This document shows positions 9,792 through 19,801 of a DNA stretch of 64,000 nt, one piece after another; positions within the stretch are counted from its first letter, which is position 1; the number at the start of each line of letters is the position of its first letter. The stretch is from assembly GCA_018714205.1 (NCBI GenBank), contig DVNR01000053.1, forward strand, positions 62,001 through 126,000, in the 5' to 3' direction. The notes under the pieces are model-generated. The model saw only the letters and a list, made by a program, of their open reading frames with translations, was not told the origin of the DNA and ran no database searches. Source of the stretch: Candidatus Aphodousia faecipullorum. Its GTDB lineage: Bacteria > Pseudomonadota > Gammaproteobacteria > Burkholderiales > Burkholderiaceae_F. The position numbers were made by a program, and so were the translations under genes.

Positions 9792-10391
9792 ATGCGTGAG
9801 CGTATTACTGCCATTATCGCCATTATCTTATTGCTCATTCTCATTGCAGCAAGCTACTGGTATGCGATGCAGTCCACATACAGTAATTTACGTTATCTCC
9901 CCAGTGAGGAATCTCCGGATTTCATCGCTGGAGGGGCTACTCTCATTTCCTTTGACAAAAATGGAGTTGCGGATTCAAAACTGAAGGCCGAGGAACTTCG
10001 TCACTACTCAGATGACCGCATGACAATGGTCAAACCAGAAGCGGTTACCGTTTCGCCAGACAAACCCGTTACCCATGCCCAAGCGCTAGCGGGACGCAGC
10101 GACGATGGCGGCGCAACTTTTGTTTTTAAGGGAGATGTGATTATTACACGCGTTGCCACCGGCAACACCCCGACAACCCGTCTGGAAACGCAATCCATGA
10201 CTGTGTACACCGATACCAATCGATTTGTCACAGACGATGATGTTTTGATTACCAGTGGTCGGGATACCGCTCAAGGCCAGGGAATGGTTTTTGACAATAT
10301 GGAAAGAACCGTCGAACTGAAAGGTCAGGTTACCACTGTCTTACAACCCCGCAACAACAACCAACGTTTATTGCCGTCGTCTACTCATTAG
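9792..10391 (+). CDS. lptC: LPS export system protein LptC
   Basis: N-terminal TM anchor, position between kdsC and lptA; ATG at 9792 preferred to TTG 9777. Confidence 0.88.
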   Translation: MRERITAIIAIILLLILIAASYWYAMQSTYSNLRYLPSEESPDFIAGGATLISFDKNGVADSKLKAEELRHYSDDRMTMVKPEAVTVSPDKPVTHAQALAGRSDDGGATFVFKGDVIITRVATGNTPTTRLETQSMTVYTDTNRFVTDDDVLITSGRDTAQGQGMVFDNMERTVELKGQVTTVLQPRNNNQRLLPSSTH

Positions 10392-10414
10392 TCTTAAAGC
10401 TCAAGGTAATCATC

Positions 10415-10996
10415 ATGAAAAAATTCACAATACTTGCTTTGATTTTGACACTAGCGAGTAATTTTGCTTATGCGCTCTCGAGTGACAGAAACCAGCCTAT
10501 TCGTATTCAAGCAGATCATTTTTTAGGTGATGAAATCAAGCAAACAGCAACCTATACAGGTAATGTTCGAGTCGACCAAGGCACTATGAGACTCACAGGA
10601 AAACGCTTGGAACTCGTCGAAACGGCAAAGGGGTACCATGTCGGAACATTGACAGGGAATCTCGCGACATTTCGTCAAAAACGAGATCCAAGAATTCGAG
10701 GAGTTGAGGAGTGGATCTCCGGTCATGCTCAAAAAATTGTTTACGAAGAGCAAACGGGGGTCATCACATTGACAGGAGACGCACTGGTTGAACGCAGTGA
10801 AAACGGTGTCATCAAAGACCGAGCTGAAGGCTCCAAGATTATTTATGATACATTACGATCACGTACAATTATCCAAGGCAATCAAGACGGTCGCGCTCGG
10901 ACGGTAATTGCACCTAGAAACAAGCAACAAACCAACAGTGTGCAACAGCAAGATTCCGCACGACTAAGGTCAAATACCAGTGTTTCGCCTCGTTAA
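10415..10996 (+). CDS. lptA: LPS transport periplasmic protein LptA
   Basis: Signal peptide, OstA-like ([36 protein letters not shown]). Confidence 0.92.
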   Translation: MKKFTILALILTLASNFAYALSSDRNQPIRIQADHFLGDEIKQTATYTGNVRVDQGTMRLTGKRLELVETAKGYHVGTLTGNLATFRQKRDPRIRGVEEWISGHAQKIVYEEQTGVITLTGDALVERSENGVIKDRAEGSKIIYDTLRSRTIIQGNQDGRARTVIAPRNKQQTNSVQQQDSARLRSNTSVSPR

Positions 10997-11010
10997 AAAA
11001 GGACTACGTT

Positions 11011-11835
11011 GTGACAAATAACACTCAACAGACACCTCAAAAAAATTTAAACACAGATCCGCTGGAAGCAGCAGCTCAAAAACCGCTTCAGCCGACCTAC
11101 ACGCTTGAGGCTAAAGGCTTAAAGAAACGTTACGGTAGCCGCTGGGTTGTTAAGGATGTGTCCTTGTCTGTCAAAAGCGGGGAAGTCGTCGGCCTTCTCG
11201 GGCCAAATGGCGCTGGGAAAACCACAACATTTAACATGGTCGTTGGTCTGATTGTTGCCGATGGCGGGACGATCGAGCTTAATGGTCAATCCATCGCGCA
11301 TCTTCCGATATACAAACGGTCTCGCCTGGGGGTGTCTTATCTCCCACAGGAAGCATCGGTTTTCCGTCGAATGACCGTTGAAGAGAATATTCGAGCCATT
11401 TTAGAGCTGCAAACCGATGAAAACGGTAAAGCGTACTCCTCAGGCGTCATTGACCAAAAGCTTGATGAATTGCTTGATGAACTACAAATCGCCCGTCTTC
11501 GTACCAACACCGCCATGAGTTTGTCCGGAGGTGAACGACGCCGTACGGAAATTGCACGAGCGCTCGCAGCGGAGCCGAAGTTTATTTTACTTGACGAACC
11601 TTTCGCCGGTGTGGATCCGATTGCCGTCATTGAAATCCAACGCATTATCCGATTTTTAAAAAATCGAGGAATCGGAGTTTTAATCACAGACCACAATGTT
11701 CGTGAAACGTTAGGGATCTGCGATCATGCATACATCATTTGCGACGGTGGAGTACTCGCAAGCGGTCACCCGAATGATATCGTGCAAAACGAAGATGTAC
11801 GCCGAGCCTACTTGGGTACCACTTTCCGTATGTAA
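11011..11835 (+). CDS. lptB: LPS export ABC transporter ATP-binding protein LptB
   Basis: [49 protein letters not shown]. Confidence 0.96.
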   Translation: MTNNTQQTPQKNLNTDPLEAAAQKPLQPTYTLEAKGLKKRYGSRWVVKDVSLSVKSGEVVGLLGPNGAGKTTTFNMVVGLIVADGGTIELNGQSIAHLPIYKRSRLGVSYLPQEASVFRRMTVEENIRAILELQTDENGKAYSSGVIDQKLDELLDELQIARLRTNTAMSLSGGERRRTEIARALAAEPKFILLDEPFAGVDPIAVIEIQRIIRFLKNRGIGVLITDHNVRETLGICDHAYIICDGGVLASGHPNDIVQNEDVRRAYLGTTFRM

Positions 11836-11843
11836 TTAGGGCA

Positions 11844-12473
11844 ATGAATCAGATTTATCAATATCTCCCATCGTCAAATGTGATCTTTCTGTCTTCAATG
11901 CAGCACACAACCAAAAAGCGTGCGTTTGAAGAAGCAAGTCTCGTTTTCCAGATGTCTGGTGTGCCCCACACCACGGTATTTGATGCTCTTTTTGCTCGCG
12001 AACGGTTAGGGAATAATTCCTTGGGCGGTGGAGTCTGCCTTCCACATTGCCGATTGGTAGGTATTGAACGACCAATGGCTGCGATTGTTTTGTTGCACCG
12101 CCCTATTCCTATTGACCCAATCCCTATTGATACAAAACCAGTTGATATTTTCTTCTTTCTTGTCGTCCCGGAAACTGGCAATGATGAAGATTACTTGGAT
12201 TTACTCCGCGAAAGTATCACTATGCTTGAAGATCGCCAGTTTTGCGATCGTTTAAGACGCTCCGAAAATTCCGTGGAGGTTTGCTCTTGTGTTATGAACT
12301 GGGTACCTCCCAACTCCTTGGAGATTGAATCACAAGATGAAAAATTATCTCAAGAATGGGAACAATTGAATGAAGAAGTGGAGGCAGAGGCGGAACACGA
12401 GTTACCGACTCAAGGAGTAGAAAGCCCGGCAGTGGCGGCCGTCGAAACAGAAAATACTCATTCTCGTGGTTGA
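11844..12473 (+). CDS. ptsN: PTS IIA-like nitrogen regulatory protein (EIIA-Ntr)
   Basis: LGGGVCLPHCRLVGIERPMAAI phospho-His motif; downstream of lptB, upstream of rapZ. Confidence 0.85.
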   Translation: MNQIYQYLPSSNVIFLSSMQHTTKKRAFEEASLVFQMSGVPHTTVFDALFARERLGNNSLGGGVCLPHCRLVGIERPMAAIVLLHRPIPIDPIPIDTKPVDIFFFLVVPETGNDEDYLDLLRESITMLEDRQFCDRLRRSENSVEVCSCVMNWVPPNSLEIESQDEKLSQEWEQLNEEVEAEAEHELPTQGVESPAVAAVETENTHSRG

Positions 12474-12563
12474 CTGATCCTTTAGGACAACAAAAAAACT
12501 ATCGGTTGAATACATTTTCAGTACAATGGTTTTGCCCTAAGGTTGCAAGCGAAGGAGTCTCCC

Positions 12564-13460
12564 ATGCGGTTGATCATCGTCACCGGCTTGTCCGGTTCTG
12601 GAAAATCAGTAGCCATTCGACAACTTGAAGACATCGGCTATTACTGTATCGACAACTTACCGTTGCCGTTCATTATTCCCGTCGCAAAGGACCTATCAAA
12701 AACCCAAGATTATGTCGCTTTTGCCGTTGACGCCCGTAGTAGCTTCTCCGACAATGACCAGCCCAATGCATTGCTGGCGGAATTGCGAAAACAAAATTGG
12801 GATATTCGTATTCTTTTCCTGACGGCATCCACACCGGAACTCGTGCAACGATTCTCAGAAACCCGACGTCGACACCCCTTGACATTGCGTTTGGAGGCTG
12901 CCGGTGAAACGTTAAGTCTTTCCGAAGTAATCACGCGAGAGCGCGAAATTATGGAGCCGTTTAGCCTTACGGCACACGTTCTTGACACGACCGGGCTGCA
13001 AAGCAACACATTGCGTACCTGGGTTAAAACCTTTGCCGATGCACCGCACAGTAGTCTCAATCTTACGTTTGAGTCGTTCGGTTACAAACATGGAATTCCT
13101 ATCGCTGCTGATTTGGTGTTTGATGTTAGAAATCTTCCCAACCCTTATTACGATCCGGCTTTAAGGCCATACACCGGAAAAGACGTTCCCATTATTGAGT
13201 ACATGCAGCAACAACCCATCGTGCAGGAGATGGTTGACGATATTGCCAATTTCATCACGAAATGGCTTCCCAGTTATCAAGCAACCAACCGCCAATACCT
13301 AACGATTGCCATTGGTTGCACTGGAGGGCAACATCGTTCAGTCTACGTGGCTGAAACTTTAGCTAAGCGCTTCTCCGAGCAATTTCCGTTTGTCTGGTTG
13401 CGTCACCGTATCATTGGCCAGCGAAAAGAACCAGCTAAAGGATCAACTCAAAGCGTTTAA
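12564..13460 (+). CDS. rapZ: RNase adapter protein RapZ
   Basis: MRLIIVTGLSGSGKSVAIRQLEDIGYYCIDNLP; AIGCTGGQHRSVYVAE. Confidence 0.95.
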   Translation: MRLIIVTGLSGSGKSVAIRQLEDIGYYCIDNLPLPFIIPVAKDLSKTQDYVAFAVDARSSFSDNDQPNALLAELRKQNWDIRILFLTASTPELVQRFSETRRRHPLTLRLEAAGETLSLSEVITREREIMEPFSLTAHVLDTTGLQSNTLRTWVKTFADAPHSSLNLTFESFGYKHGIPIAADLVFDVRNLPNPYYDPALRPYTGKDVPIIEYMQQQPIVQEMVDDIANFITKWLPSYQATNRQYLTIAIGCTGGQHRSVYVAETLAKRFSEQFPFVWLRHRIIGQRKEPAKGSTQSV

Positions 13461-14491
13461 TGAAAGAAAAACGCTTTTACCAACGCTTCTATCGGCATAG
13501 GTAGCGCGACGTGTTGCATTTCCGAGGCTTTTACCCAAAGCCCAGACGGCAAAGCGCTCTCATTTCTTAGTTTTAAGGCAATCGGATAAAGATGCAAACG
13601 ATAATGAGAAAAGTCGTGTACCACCGGTGATAGTTTGCGGGCGTTTTGCACACTGGCTCCTTTTTGACGCCAAAACTGCTCCGCACTTAGCTCGTCAACG
13701 ACGCCGTCAACTTGTGGCAGACAATAAAGTCCTTGCCAAACCCCCTTATCCACTCGTTTCTCAACAAAAAAACAGTCCCCTGTCCATAGCAGAAAAAATG
13801 TCGCTTCTTTTTCAGGACGCGTTTTCTTTGTTTTTGCCACCGGTAAAGCATTTTGTCGTCCAAGTTGATTCGCCTTGCAGGATTGGCAAAACGGACAAAC
13901 TGTGCAACTGGGATTTCGAGTGCAGACCGTTGCTCCCAAATCCATTAGGCCCTGAACGTAGCTTTCAATGTCATGATCTGGTAACAAACTTTCTGCCAAA
14001 GTCCACAAATCTCTAGTCGCTCGAGCACCTTCCAATGAATGTTCAATTGCGAAGTAGCGAGCCAACACTCGCTTAACATTTCCATCCAATATGGTCTCTT
14101 TCCGACCAAAACTGAACGCTACAATCGCCGCGGCAGTACTTCGACCGATACCTGGCAATGCTTCCCATTCCGTGCGTGTGGTAGGAAAAAATCCCCCATA
14201 TTGATCGACAAGCATCTTCGCAGCCCTATGCAAATTTCTTGCTCTAGAGTAGTAACCCAACCCAGCCCAGAGGGCCATCACATCATCTTCTCTGGCCTCA
14301 GCTAAAGCCCTCACCGTCGGGAAGCGCTCCATGAACCGTTTAAAGTACGCGGTCACGGTTACAACCTGCGTCTGTTGCAACATCACTTCCGAAACCCAAC
14401 GCGAATAAGGGTCTTCCGTTTGCCAAGGTAATTGATGACGCCCAAATTGTTTTTGCCAACGAATAAGTGTTTCCGCAAAATCCTTTTGCAT
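13457..14491 (-). CDS. mutY: Adenine DNA glycosylase MutY
   Basis: LPWQ, EVMLQQTQV, ALPGIGRSTAAAI, C-x6-C-x2-C-x5-C cluster. Confidence 0.96.
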   Translation of the reverse strand: MQKDFAETLIRWQKQFGRHQLPWQTEDPYSRWVSEVMLQQTQVVTVTAYFKRFMERFPTVRALAEAREDDVMALWAGLGYYSRARNLHRAAKMLVDQYGGFFPTTRTEWEALPGIGRSTAAAIVAFSFGRKETILDGNVKRVLARYFAIEHSLEGARATRDLWTLAESLLPDHDIESYVQGLMDLGATVCTRNPSCTVCPFCQSCKANQLGRQNALPVAKTKKTRPEKEATFFLLWTGDCFFVEKRVDKGVWQGLYCLPQVDGVVDELSAEQFWRQKGASVQNARKLSPVVHDFSHYRLHLYPIALKLRNESALPSGLWVKASEMQHVALPMPIEALVKAFFFH

Positions 14492-14554
14492 TTTTCAGTG
14501 ATGATCCTCTGATATTGTCAGTACAATTAGGCGAATATTTCGTTTAAAACCGCC

Positions 14555-16276
14555 ATGACTGTGAAATTTTCTTTAAAAAAATGGGCCTTTTTGCTTGCCC
14601 TTGGCTTTAGCGGCGCTACATTCGCCGCTACTAATACGGCGTTGCCCAATGTTGAACTGACCGGTCAACTGCTATACCAAATTATGGCCTCAGAGATCGC
14701 ATTGCAACGTAACGAGCCAGCCCTAGCCTACCAAACCTATATGCAAATGGCTAGGAGTACAAAAGACCCCCGACTTGCCCAACGAGCGTTTCAAATCGCT
14801 GACGCCGTGCATGCCTTTGCTGATGCGCAAAAAGCAGGCGAGCTCTGGACAGAATTGGCTCCCGGCAATGCAGATGCACAGTTGGCTGATTTGCTAGCCG
14901 CCATCCGAACCGGACAGATGACGCCAGAGATTCGCAAAGAAGCGGAAAAAATTATTCAATCCGCTACGACAAAGGAAAAAAGACAACAGTTTTTCCAAGC
15001 GATCACCATACAAGCTGACTTAAGTGGGGCACCAGCCGCTAAAGTGCTGGAGTTCATCCGACCTTTGGCACTTTTGCTAAAAGATCGAGAGCAAGCAGCT
15101 TTAGCACTTGCCAAACTTTATCGAGTAACTGGAGATACCAAGCAAGGCGCCGCCTTTGCTCTCAAAGCGTATCAGCAAATGCCTGATAACACGGCGGCTC
15201 TTTTAGAGTATGCTGACTCGCTGCTAAAGGCGCAACCTGGGAAAGCAACATCGGAAATTGAAAAATTTGTAAAAAAACATCCTGATGACATGCAAGCACA
15301 ACTTGCATTGGCAAAAGCCTACGCACACCAGAAAAATGTTCAGGGTATCCAAAAACAGTTGCGCATTTTAGAGCCATTTGCCGAACGCTCTGGAGCTCTT
15401 GCTTATACCCTGGCTAGTGTCACGGATGCAGCCCGAATGGACAACGATACCAAACGGTTGCTGCTTCTTTTCGAAAGACTTGCTCAAGGCGATTCGAGTC
15501 TATCGGAACGTTTACCTCAAACGCATCTTTCACTTGGCCTTTTGGACTTTCGGCAAAAGCATTTTGAAGCTGCAATTAACTGGCTATCAAAAGTGCCGGC
15601 CAAAAGTGATTTCTACACACAGGCCAGACTGTTGCAAGCCCAAGCGTTGGTTGAGTTAAATCGCTCAAAAGAGGCGATTCACTTATTGGACAAAACTGTC
15701 GTTAAAAACAAGGATGCGCAAGCAGAGTTGTTGCACAAAAAGGCTCAAATTTTATATGCGAGTGGCAAACTGCGTGAATCTTATAGCGCAATGCGTGATG
15801 CTTTGAATAAAGCACCAGAAAACCCTGCATTGCTCTATCAATGTGCACTTTTAGCTGTGGAAGATAAACAGTACAAAGATGCAGAGCAATTTTTACGCAA
15901 GGCCATTGATCTTTACCCTGATCGGGCTGATTTTTATAACACACTGGGGTATTTGTGGGTTGAGCAAAACACAAAGCTTGACGAAGCCCAAGCGATGCTT
16001 GAGAAGGCCTTGTCCCTTGATCCGGAAAATGCCGCCATCTTGGACTCGATCGGTTGGCTACACTTCAAGCTTGGCAATTACGCTCAAGCTCAGAGCTATC
16101 TTGAAAAAGCGGCTCAGCGCTACAAAGATCGAGAAATTCTTTTGCATCTTGCCGAGCTTTACCATGCGCAAGGTCAAACATCAAAAGCCATGGCGATTCT
16201 CAGACCGATGCTACAGGCCGCTCCAAACGATGCGACATTAGATGCCTTCATGGAACGGTTGCATCTGCACTTTTAA
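14555..16276 (+). CDS. TPR-repeat exported protein
   Basis: Signal peptide followed by multiple TPR-like repeats (NTLGYLWVEQNTKLDEAQAMLEKALSLDPENAAILDSIGWLHFKLG). Confidence 0.88.
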   Translation: MTVKFSLKKWAFLLALGFSGATFAATNTALPNVELTGQLLYQIMASEIALQRNEPALAYQTYMQMARSTKDPRLAQRAFQIADAVHAFADAQKAGELWTELAPGNADAQLADLLAAIRTGQMTPEIRKEAEKIIQSATTKEKRQQFFQAITIQADLSGAPAAKVLEFIRPLALLLKDREQAALALAKLYRVTGDTKQGAAFALKAYQQMPDNTAALLEYADSLLKAQPGKATSEIEKFVKKHPDDMQAQLALAKAYAHQKNVQGIQKQLRILEPFAERSGALAYTLASVTDAARMDNDTKRLLLLFERLAQGDSSLSERLPQTHLSLGLLDFRQKHFEAAINWLSKVPAKSDFYTQARLLQAQALVELNRSKEAIHLLDKTVVKNKDAQAELLHKKAQILYASGKLRESYSAMRDALNKAPENPALLYQCALLAVEDKQYKDAEQFLRKAIDLYPDRADFYNTLGYLWVEQNTKLDEAQAMLEKALSLDPENAAILDSIGWLHFKLGNYAQAQSYLEKAAQRYKDREILLHLAELYHAQGQTSKAMAILRPMLQAAPNDATLDAFMERLHLHF

Positions 16277-16288
16277 TAGGAACGAAAC

Positions 16289-16843
16289 ATGCGGCGACTC
16301 GTTTTTGTGATGATTTTTTCAAGCTTTTTAGTTGGCTGCATGAGTCTTCAAACGCCACATTTGGAAAAACTTTGGCAAGGACGCTTTTCATTATCGGTGC
16401 GCAGTGCCACCATTGACAATCATCAATCGGGACACTTTCTACTGTCGCACACACCTGCTGTCCTTACGGTCTTGGACCTGAAAAGCGCTCTGGGCAATAC
16501 CCTAGCGCGAATTGAACAGGGACAAGACTATGCCCAACTGCAAGCAGTTGGAATTGATACCATCAAGGCTCAGGATGCTCAAACTTTGATGAAAACAGCG
16601 CTCGGTTTTTCCGTTCCCATTAACGGTCTGGAATATTGGTTAGATGGGCAGGCTTCTCCATGGTCAAAAGCGGAGACCGTCCCTGATAAAGCACCATATG
16701 AAACAATTATCCAGAACGGCTGGACAATTACCTATCTAGCCTATGTAAACGGCTTGCCTAGCCGTTTACGCTTAACCCGTGCAGAGACATCTGACAATCC
16801 TGCTATTTCGATGACAATAGTGATTAATTCACGGACTCCATAG
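16289..16843 (+). CDS. lolB: Outer membrane lipoprotein insertase LolB
   Basis: Lipobox LVGC, LWQGRFSLSV, position before ispE. Confidence 0.87.
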   Translation: MRRLVFVMIFSSFLVGCMSLQTPHLEKLWQGRFSLSVRSATIDNHQSGHFLLSHTPAVLTVLDLKSALGNTLARIEQGQDYAQLQAVGIDTIKAQDAQTLMKTALGFSVPINGLEYWLDGQASPWSKAETVPDKAPYETIIQNGWTITYLAYVNGLPSRLRLTRAETSDNPAISMTIVINSRTP

Positions 16844-16845
16844 AA

Positions 16846-17694
16846 ATGCCTTCAATATCGCTTCAAGCACCAGCTAAACTTAATTTATTTTTACATGTTA
16901 CCGGCCGTTTACCGAACGGCTATCACACGCTACAGTCGGTGTTTGTATTGATTGATCTCTGCGATACGATCGAACTCAACTTAATAAACGACGGTGTGAT
17001 TCGACGAACAGGTGACGTCATCGGTCAACCGGAAAAAGATCTTTGCGTGCGTGCGGCTCGGCTTCTTCAACAAAAATTTTCCGTACCACTTGGAGTTGAA
17101 ATTAACGTCACCAAAAGAATTCCAGCTGGCGCGGGCATGGGAGGTGGATCATCAGATGCCGCCTCAACGCTTTTAGGGCTAAACCAACTATGGGGTTTAA
17201 AGCTTTCAAAAGAAAGACTGATGGAACTTGGCCAAAACCTTGGAGCCGACGTCCCTTTCTTTCTTCTCGGAACCAATGCGTGGGTTGAAGGCATCGGAGA
17301 AAAATTAACCGCAATCGATGTCCCTGAAATGACTTTTGCCGTCGTGTGGCCTGGTGTCAGTCAAAGTACGCCAGAAATTTTTTCACATCCCCTCTTGACA
17401 AGGGATTCAAAATCCTTCAAAATGTCGATCCTCGACAGCGTTAACTCGCCAAGCGAGTGGATGAAGCTAGGACGCAACGATTTGGAACCTGTTGCAAAAT
17501 TGGTCAATCCTACAGTTGCCAAGCTTTTCGAGCTGTTGCCAGAATTCCGTTTGACCGGATCGGGATCAGCCGCTTTTGCGCAGGTGTCCGAAGAACAAGC
17601 GGAACGGATATTTAAGGCCTTGCCAACAGATTGGCGACATTTTTTAGTAAAAAGCCTTAAAATACATCCGGCATCGTCAGCATTCATATGCTGA
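16846..17694 (+). CDS. ispE: 4-diphosphocytidyl-2-C-methyl-D-erythritol kinase
   Basis: APAKLNLFLHVTGRLPNGYHTLQSVF, KRIPAGAGMGGGSSDAAS. Confidence 0.97.
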   Translation: MPSISLQAPAKLNLFLHVTGRLPNGYHTLQSVFVLIDLCDTIELNLINDGVIRRTGDVIGQPEKDLCVRAARLLQQKFSVPLGVEINVTKRIPAGAGMGGGSSDAASTLLGLNQLWGLKLSKERLMELGQNLGADVPFFLLGTNAWVEGIGEKLTAIDVPEMTFAVVWPGVSQSTPEIFSHPLLTRDSKSFKMSILDSVNSPSEWMKLGRNDLEPVAKLVNPTVAKLFELLPEFRLTGSGSAAFAQVSEEQAERIFKALPTDWRHFLVKSLKIHPASSAFIC

Positions 17695-17706
17695 CCCAGA
17701 ATTTGT

Positions 17707-17784
17707 AGGGGAGTCGCCAAGCTGGCCTAAGGCACCGGATTTTGATTCCGGCATTCGAAGGTTCGAATCCTTCCTCCCCTGCCA
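17707..17784 (+). tRNA. tRNA-Gln (anticodon TTG)
   Basis: Acceptor AGGGGAG/CTCCCCT, anticodon arm CCGGA-TTTTGAT-TCCGG, T arm GAAGGTTCGAATCCTTC, encoded CCA. Confidence 0.97.
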
Positions 17785-17789
17785 ACTTT

Positions 17790-17827
17790 CGGGAGCAAGC
17801 GTGATGCGCGAGCTCCCGTTTGTTTTT
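17790..17827 (+). terminator. Intrinsic terminator after tRNA-Gln
   Basis: CGGGAGC...GCTCCCG followed by T-rich tract. Confidence 0.8.
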
Positions 17828-17896
17828 CTACCACCGCAGTTCGTTTTTTTCGAACTGCAGAAGACTAACCGAAGAGCTCTCTCTTCTTAACTTTCG

Positions 17897-18868
17897 GTGC
17901 GTAATATCATGGTCCCTATGGTTCCGGATAATCTCATGGTCTTTACGGGCAATGCCAACCCCAAACTTGCCCAAGCAGTCGCAGCTCATCTCAACATTCC
18001 TCTTGGAAAAGCCGTTGTGAGTCACTTCTCTGACGGTGAGGTGATGGTTGAAATTGATGAAAAAGTCCGCGGCCGCGACGTTTTCATCCTTCAAAGTACG
18101 TGCTCTCCCACCAATGATAATTTGATGGAACTAACGATTATGGTTGATGCCCTGCGTCGTGCATCAGCTCGTCGTATCACTGCGGTTATGCCCTATTACG
18201 GCTATGCTCGTCAGGACCGCCGTCCTCGTTCTGCTCGTGTGGCCATTTCCGCTAAAGTCGTTGCCAACATGCTTCAATCCGTTGGTGTAGACCGCGTGCT
18301 GACGATGGATTTGCATGCCGACCAAATTCAAGGCTTCTTCGATGTGCCGGTTGACAACATTTACGCAACACCAATCTTGTTAAAAGAGTTAAGAAGCCGC
18401 AACTATGAAAATCTCGTGGTTGTTTCGCCTGATGTTGGAGGTGTAGTGCGTGCTCGCGCCATGGCTAAATCGTTAAATACTGATTTAGCAATTATTGACA
18501 AGCGTCGTCCTCGTGCTAATGTCGCCGAAGTGATGAATTTGATTGGCGATGTTTCTGGACGCACGTGCATTATCACGGACGACATCGTAGATACAGCGGG
18601 CACGCTTTGCAACGCAGCCAAAGCCCTTAAGGATCGTGGCGCAGTTAAAGTTTGTGCATACATCACTCATCCGGTGCTCTCTGGTCCTGCCGTTGAACGC
18701 ATTACACACTCTGAATTGGATGAGTTAGTTGTCACTGATACGATTCCTTTGAAGGAAGACGCTCAGAAGTGCCCAAAGATCATTCAAGTTTCTGCTGCGG
18801 ATCTTTTTGGAGAAACCATCTCTCGCATCGCTCGCGAAGATTCCGTCAGCGCGCTTTTTGAAGAATAG
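17897..18868 (+). CDS. prs: Ribose-phosphate pyrophosphokinase
   Basis: [49 protein letters not shown]; start ambiguous (GTG 17897, ATG 17909 or 17918). Confidence 0.96.
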   Translation: MRNIMVPMVPDNLMVFTGNANPKLAQAVAAHLNIPLGKAVVSHFSDGEVMVEIDEKVRGRDVFILQSTCSPTNDNLMELTIMVDALRRASARRITAVMPYYGYARQDRRPRSARVAISAKVVANMLQSVGVDRVLTMDLHADQIQGFFDVPVDNIYATPILLKELRSRNYENLVVVSPDVGGVVRARAMAKSLNTDLAIIDKRRPRANVAEVMNLIGDVSGRTCIITDDIVDTAGTLCNAAKALKDRGAVKVCAYITHPVLSGPAVERITHSELDELVVTDTIPLKEDAQKCPKIIQVSAADLFGETISRIAREDSVSALFEE

Positions 18869-18889
18869 CGCTTTTGCAAAAGCATTTGT

Positions 18890-18925
18890 CCGAGCGGATT
18901 GTTATGCTTTCCGCTCGGTTCTTTT
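18890..18925 (+). terminator. Intrinsic terminator after prs
   Basis: CCGAGCGG...CCGCTCGG then TTCTTTTT. Confidence 0.8.
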
Positions 18926-19063
18926 TCGAGTTTGGTTTTTTACACAAAATCAGTAAAATAACCACCTCGTTTGTCACTGAAAAGTGATTTTTAAAGGATT
19001 TCCGAATCCTTTGCTCCTGGTGGATGGTCGCGTCCCGGGAATTTTATTTTTGGAGAAACTCTT

Positions 19064-19711
19064 ATGAACATTATCGCCACTACGCGTCAAGCGCAAGGTA
19101 CGGGTGCGAGCCGCCGTCTGCGCCGTGCTGACAAGTTGCCGGGTATCCTCTACGGCGGCAACGAAGCTGCCACGATGATCGAGCTTGATCACAATCCGAT
19201 TTTCTACGCTTTGCGCAAAGAAAGCTTCCACTCCTCGATCTTGACGATGGAATTGGACGGCAAGGAACAATTGGTGGTTTTGCGTGCCTTCCAAATGCAC
19301 CCGTACAAACCACAAGTGCTTCACATTGACTTCCAACGCATCAACCCGAATGAACCGGTTGTGATGACGGTTCCGTTGCACTTCTTCGGCGCTGAAAACA
19401 GCCCAGCCGTCAAGGTCAGCAAGGGTATGGTCAGCCACGCGATGAGCGCTATCACGGTCAGCTGCTTGCCGAAAGACTTGCCAGAGTTCATCTCTGTGGA
19501 TTTGTCTGGCTTAACAGCCCAAACGACAATGCGTGTTTCTGACATTGCTTTGCCGGAAAATGTTCGTGCTGTTGTTCGCGGTAACGAAGATCCTGTGGTG
19601 GTTTCTGTGGTTGCCCAAGTTGAAGATGAAGATGAAGACGCTGCTGCGGCCGCTGATGCAACTCCAACTCCAGCTGCTGACGCCGCTCCTGCTGCTCCGG
19701 CTGCCAAGTAA
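19064..19711 (+). CDS. rplY: 50S ribosomal protein L25/general stress protein Ctc
   Basis: ASRRLRRADKLPGILYGG; C-terminal CTC domain; acidic/Ala-Pro tail; follows prs. Confidence 0.95.
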   Translation: MNIIATTRQAQGTGASRRLRRADKLPGILYGGNEAATMIELDHNPIFYALRKESFHSSILTMELDGKEQLVVLRAFQMHPYKPQVLHIDFQRINPNEPVVMTVPLHFFGAENSPAVKVSKGMVSHAMSAITVSCLPKDLPEFISVDLSGLTAQTTMRVSDIALPENVRAVVRGNEDPVVVSVVAQVEDEDEDAAAAADATPTPAADAAPAAPAAK

Positions 19712-19735
19712 TCGATATCTATCGAAACATGTGAT

Positions 19736-19772
19736 AAAGGGCGAAATCCAAAAGGTTCGCCCTTTATTTTTT
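19736..19772 (+). terminator. Intrinsic terminator after rplY
   Basis: Perfect 10-bp stem AAAGGGCGAA/TTCGCCCTTT then ATTTTTT. Confidence 0.88.
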
Positions 19773-19801
19773 AGGTTCTCTTCAAGTTTTATGACACTTA
19801 T

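Noticed and set aside
13627-14305. Plus-strand ORFs of 129 and 88 aa inside mutY
   Set aside because: Antisense to mutY, which has all family motifs; no coding character
19321-19707. 128-aa minus-strand Ala/Ser-rich ORF
   Set aside because: Shadow of the Ala/Asp-rich rplY tail on the opposite strand
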